Origin: Acholeplasmataceae bacterium UBA2284
Lineage (GTDB): Bacteria; Bacillota_I; Bacilli_A; Acholeplasmatales; Acholeplasmataceae
Reading direction: 5' to 3'
DNA: 64,000 nucleotides
Assembly: GCA_002345705.1 (NCBI GenBank)
Contig: DDWO01000023.1
Coordinates: 70,053 to 134,052 of the forward strand
Shown here: piece after piece, positions 61,119 to 64,000 of the stretch
How the letters are laid out: each line of letters opens with the position of its first letter
Numbering within the stretch: the first letter of the stretch is position 1
Made by a program: the position numbers and the translations under genes
The notes under the pieces: model-generated
What the model was told of the DNA's origin: nothing
Database searches by the model: none
Seen by the model: only the letters and a program-made list of their open reading frames with translations

Positions 61119-61203
61119 GCGGGTGTGGCGAAATTGGCAGACGCACTAGACTTAGGATCTAGCGCCGCAAGGCGTGCAGGTTCAACTCCTGTCACCCGCA
61201 CCA
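61119..61203 (+). tRNA. tRNA-Leu (TAG)
   Basis: An 85-base class II tRNA with a long variable arm (CGCCGCAAGGCG). The acceptor GCGGGTG pairs with CACCCGC, discriminator A, CCA encoded. The anticodon stem CTAGA/TCTAG encloses CTTAGGA (anticodon TAG). Confidence 0.95.
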
Positions 61204-61214
61204 CTATAAAGATT

Positions 61215-61276
61215 AAAGCATTCATCAGTAGTTAGTATATGACATATACGAAATCTACAGTAATGCTTTTTTTATT
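61215..61276 (+). terminator. Terminator of tRNA-Leu
   Basis: AAAGCATT (61215-61222) pairs with AATGCTTT (61262-61269), with inner GTAG/CTAC and GTATAT/ATATAC stems, followed by a long T run. Confidence 0.8.
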
Positions 61277-61399
61277 TTTTTATACTCCAAATGAACCCTT
61301 TTATTCATTTAAATTCCATGTTATAATACAACTAGTCTTTAAAAAACGATTCTAAGTTACTTAGAAGTAAATAAAATTCAATCATAATGAGGGGTATTT

Positions 61400-64000
61400 A
61401 TGAAAAGAATAATTGTTTTTCTCAGTTTATTTTTTTATTTGTTCTTAATTACATCATGCAAACAAGAAACCCAAATTGAAGTCAATTCCAATAACTTTGA
61501 ATCCTTCTATGAAGTTTCCTACGAAACAATCTTTGAAGAGGATACATTCAAAGTTGTTGTTCAGTTTACACCGAAGCATCAATTTAAAGTATTAGAGGGA
61601 GATTTCGAGCTTTCTATATTTCTTAGATCATATGATTTAGATACCATTCACGTGATTGAAAAAAATAAAACTATATCCTTTGAAGATATTGCAAATGTTA
61701 TTTTTAGAGAATCTATCGATGAAGATATATTGCTTATTGAAGTATATGACTATGCGATTAAAAATGCTGCATTGACGCTTGAAACATCAGCAGACATTGT
61801 CATCCAAGAAAGAACTTATGAAACTCCTCAAATGAGTTCATATCCTTTATGGTTTAGTATCGAAAATGCAACTAAAAACAATGAAATTTATCAAGAAATT
61901 GATCAAAAAATAAATGCTTTCCGAAGCAATCAAAATCAATTTGAATATGAAATATTAACCTATATCTCAATGGATGATGGTAAAGAGGTTGTCGATTTTT
62001 CAATTGATCAGCAAACATTGATTCAATTATCTCCACTTTATCTAGAAACAGACATGGAAGGTATTCGTCAAATTATTACGGAGATGAACCAAAAAATGGT
62101 TCTAGTCTTCTTATCTAGTGAACCGGATTATAACGGATATTACCTCTATTCACCTATAGATTTAGGGGATACAATAGATAATCAGAATCCAACAGAGGAT
62201 ATTCATTTTGACCCTGCTCTCATGAGATTCAGTAAATTAAATAATCGCTTATACCATTTTATAACTAAAGCATCAGATTATTTAACAGAAGAGGATGTTC
62301 AAGAAATTGAGTATTTATATGGTAATAAGGCTAATCAACTATTCAACAATTTATATATGCAGGGGCAAATTGAATTTGCTAACGATTATTTGATGATTTC
62401 CTATGGATTAAGTATGGGTGATGATGATCTTCAAATGAAAATGATGATTTCGATGAAAATGACAAAAACTGAGTTTACTCCTATCGATCTTTCTGATTCA
62501 TCACAATACAAGCTTCAAGCACCTACTATGATTGAATTGGCTTCTATACCATCTCCAATAGATGAAAATATTGATGGTGTAATGGATGGTAGTGGTCTAT
62601 ATTATAAGTTTGAATTGGAAAAGGGGAGCTATATTATTGAATCCGAATTTAATACGTTTGGTGGAATGCAATATCAGCTTTTTAATGAAAATTACCAAGA
62701 GATATATTTAGGGATAGTAGACTCAAAAACTAGCATGAGAAGCCTAGGTGTCAATCATGAATATGTACTCATTCGGGAGTCTGGAACATATTATCTAAAG
62801 GTATCCTATGCAATTTATAACAACATGTTTAATTTCAAGCTCTCCAAACTCGATTTTGATTTATTAGATAATGATCATGGCACATTTATATCTAATAATC
62901 AAACCTTGTCATATGAGCTCGAGAATGCTTTTGACATATATACTGTTGTTTTTGATATTGACCAAATTACTGGAGTTAAAGTAACTGGAACCAATATACC
63001 TAATATAATCGCAAAGCCCTTTTTACATGGAAGCCATACAAGTTTTATTAGTGATACAACCTCAAAGTACTTTATTATTTCACCGGAAAATCCAATCTTT
63101 ATTTTTATGAATCCAGATCTAAATTCGAAAGAGACATATAATTTAACCATTGAATTGATTGAACAAACACACACATCAACAAAAGATGAATCCAAAATGG
63201 AAGCTATTACCAATTTATATAACACTAAAGAAATTATTACGGGTCCAGGAATACCGAAAGCATATATGAAACTTTTGATCACTGATGAAGCGAGATATCA
63301 ATTCAACTTTGATTTGATGTATGGAGTCATGGAGGGAGAGCTTTTAAGTAGTGATTTCACAAAAATTTCAAATGTGAATCACGGTTCATCAGCAGATTTA
63401 TTACCAGGTACTTATTATGTTGTATTCTCTAATCAATATGTATCAATTGGAAAGATAAAATACACGAAAATTGATTTAAACATTCAAACGATTATACACG
63501 AACTAGCACTCATTCCAACACCAGACTTAACTAATCTTAGCCTACCTATAATCTATGGAACCTTAAGCAATTCATTGAGTCGAATTTATTACCAGTTCAC
63601 ACTAGATGAAACGAGCTATGTCATGCTAGGTAAAGAACATGGTTTATATAATAGTCAAAATGAAAAGATTAGTTTTGATGGAATACCTTATGGCATTTCA
63701 TTGACCTATCAGCTAGAGCCTGGAACGTATAAAGTCAGAATCAATCCAACTTATTACGACTTTCCACAAGAGTATAGCTTAATACTCGCTAAAATAGAAA
63801 ATCCTTACATAGATGATAATCATTTTGGTAAAAATATAACCAACGCTTATTTAAATATGTCCTATGAGTTCAAAGGAGATTATCTTGGAGATCGAGATGT
63901 GATGAAGCTAGTCATTACTACTCGAGCACAATATCTATTTTATACCAATATGCAGCTTGTTTTATGCAATTCTAATCGAGTCAATATAGACACGATTTAT
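61400..64000 (+). CDS. Large lipoprotein with PPC-like repeats, cut by the window end
   Basis: An open frame runs from ATG 61400 to the window end (867 codons, no stop). SD GAGGGG and an extended -10, TGTTATAAT (61319-61327), precede it. The signal peptide ends FLITSC (Cys 20). After an N-terminal region of about 370 residues without a recognised family come repeated beta-sandwich units of the pre-peptidase-C (PPC) style: YKFELEKGSYIIESEF with LIRESGTYYLKVSY, then LLPGTYYVVFSN, then YYQFTLDETSYVML with QLEPGTYKVRINP. Such units serve as surface spacers or binding domains. Function unknown; the missing C-terminus could hold an enzymatic domain. Confidence 0.8.
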   Translation, partial: MKRIIVFLSLFFYLFLITSCKQETQIEVNSNNFESFYEVSYETIFEEDTFKVVVQFTPKHQFKVLEGDFELSIFLRSYDLDTIHVIEKNKTISFEDIANVIFRESIDEDILLIEVYDYAIKNAALTLETSADIVIQERTYETPQMSSYPLWFSIENATKNNEIYQEIDQKINAFRSNQNQFEYEILTYISMDDGKEVVDFSIDQQTLIQLSPLYLETDMEGIRQIITEMNQKMVLVFLSSEPDYNGYYLYSPIDLGDTIDNQNPTEDIHFDPALMRFSKLNNRLYHFITKASDYLTEEDVQEIEYLYGNKANQLFNNLYMQGQIEFANDYLMISYGLSMGDDDLQMKMMISMKMTKTEFTPIDLSDSSQYKLQAPTMIELASIPSPIDENIDGVMDGSGLYYKFELEKGSYIIESEFNTFGGMQYQLFNENYQEIYLGIVDSKTSMRSLGVNHEYVLIRESGTYYLKVSYAIYNNMFNFKLSKLDFDLLDNDHGTFISNNQTLSYELENAFDIYTVVFDIDQITGVKVTGTNIPNIIAKPFLHGSHTSFISDTTSKYFIISPENPIFIFMNPDLNSKETYNLTIELIEQTHTSTKDESKMEAITNLYNTKEIITGPGIPKAYMKLLITDEARYQFNFDLMYGVMEGELLSSDFTKISNVNHGSSADLLPGTYYVVFSNQYVSIGKIKYTKIDLNIQTIIHELALIPTPDLTNLSLPIIYGTLSNSLSRIYYQFTLDETSYVMLGKEHGLYNSQNEKISFDGIPYGISLTYQLEPGTYKVRINPTYYDFPQEYSLILAKIENPYIDDNHFGKNITNAYLNMSYEFKGDYLGDRDVMKLVITTRAQYLFYTNMQLVLCNSNRVNIDTIY

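Noticed and set aside
61034..61225. A minus-strand frame across 61034-61225
   Set aside because: It covers the tRNA-Leu gene and its promoter; it is the usual false frame caused by a tRNA.
62899..63282. A 127-codon minus-strand frame at 62899-63282
   Set aside because: It lies inside the large plus-strand lipoprotein frame and has no SD or family match.
1..64000. CRISPR arrays, insertion sequences or phage genes
   Set aside because: I saw no regularly spaced repeats, transposase, integrase or phage structural genes anywhere in the window.

Overview
The window is AT-rich DNA from a low-GC Gram-positive-type bacterium. TGA is a stop codon throughout (for example it ends the permease gene at 2431-2433 and purK at 28005-28007), and the only tryptophan tRNA visible has anticodon CCA, so the genetic code is standard. 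Strong SD sequences, TTGACA/TATAAT promoters (often with an extended TGn -10), CIRCE, cre-like and purine-riboswitch elements, and many small membrane proteins and lipoproteins fit Bacillota. The style suggests a standard-code relative of the Mollicutes (Acholeplasma/Izemoplasma-like), but that placement is an inference and no marker gene here proves it.

Layout. (1) 1-10.9 kb: a surface-glycan operon with a carbohydrate ABC transporter (binding lipoprotein and two permeases, no ATPase), three further lipoproteins and a putative (alpha/alpha)-toroid polysaccharide-degrading enzyme; the last gene is a 1467-residue modular lipoprotein. (2) 11-26 kb: single genes and short units: lipid kinase, three GGDEF proteins, M19 dipeptidase, NERD protein, large membrane protein, glutamate dehydrogenase under a cre-like site, Lgt-like protein, CPBP protease, GH13 alpha-glucosidase, SDR epimerase. 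(3) 26.2-38.2 kb: a guanine-class riboswitch followed by purEKLCFMNHD, which covers the route from PRPP to IMP except purB. (4) 38.2-44.3 kb: DUF4349 lipoprotein and membrane proteins, a CIRCE-controlled Hsp20, a CBS protein, and an arsenic operon (ArsR, ArsP-like permease, mini-thioredoxin, Acr3, ArsC). (5) 44.3-50.8 kb: glycerate module (CdaR regulator, GntP permease, glycerate kinase), small membrane proteins and an ABC-2 exporter. (6) 50.8-57.9 kb: phosphate module pstSCAB-phoU-phoPR behind a PhoP-box-like repeat. (7) 57.9-64 kb: tRNA-Trp, tRNA-His, two tRNA-Gln and tRNA-Leu among large surface proteins, the last running off the window.

The most unusual item is PstS. Its two sequence halves occur in the reverse of the canonical order: the SGTR half comes first, and the half normally at the N-terminus comes second. 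This is what a circular permutation of the phosphate-binding protein would look like. The PstA partner also carries an extra-cytoplasmic insertion of roughly 90 residues. Other points worth checking are the tandem 16-bp operator repeats of the ars operon, the recent duplication inside the giant lipoprotein, and the Lgt-like protein whose signature residues are replaced.
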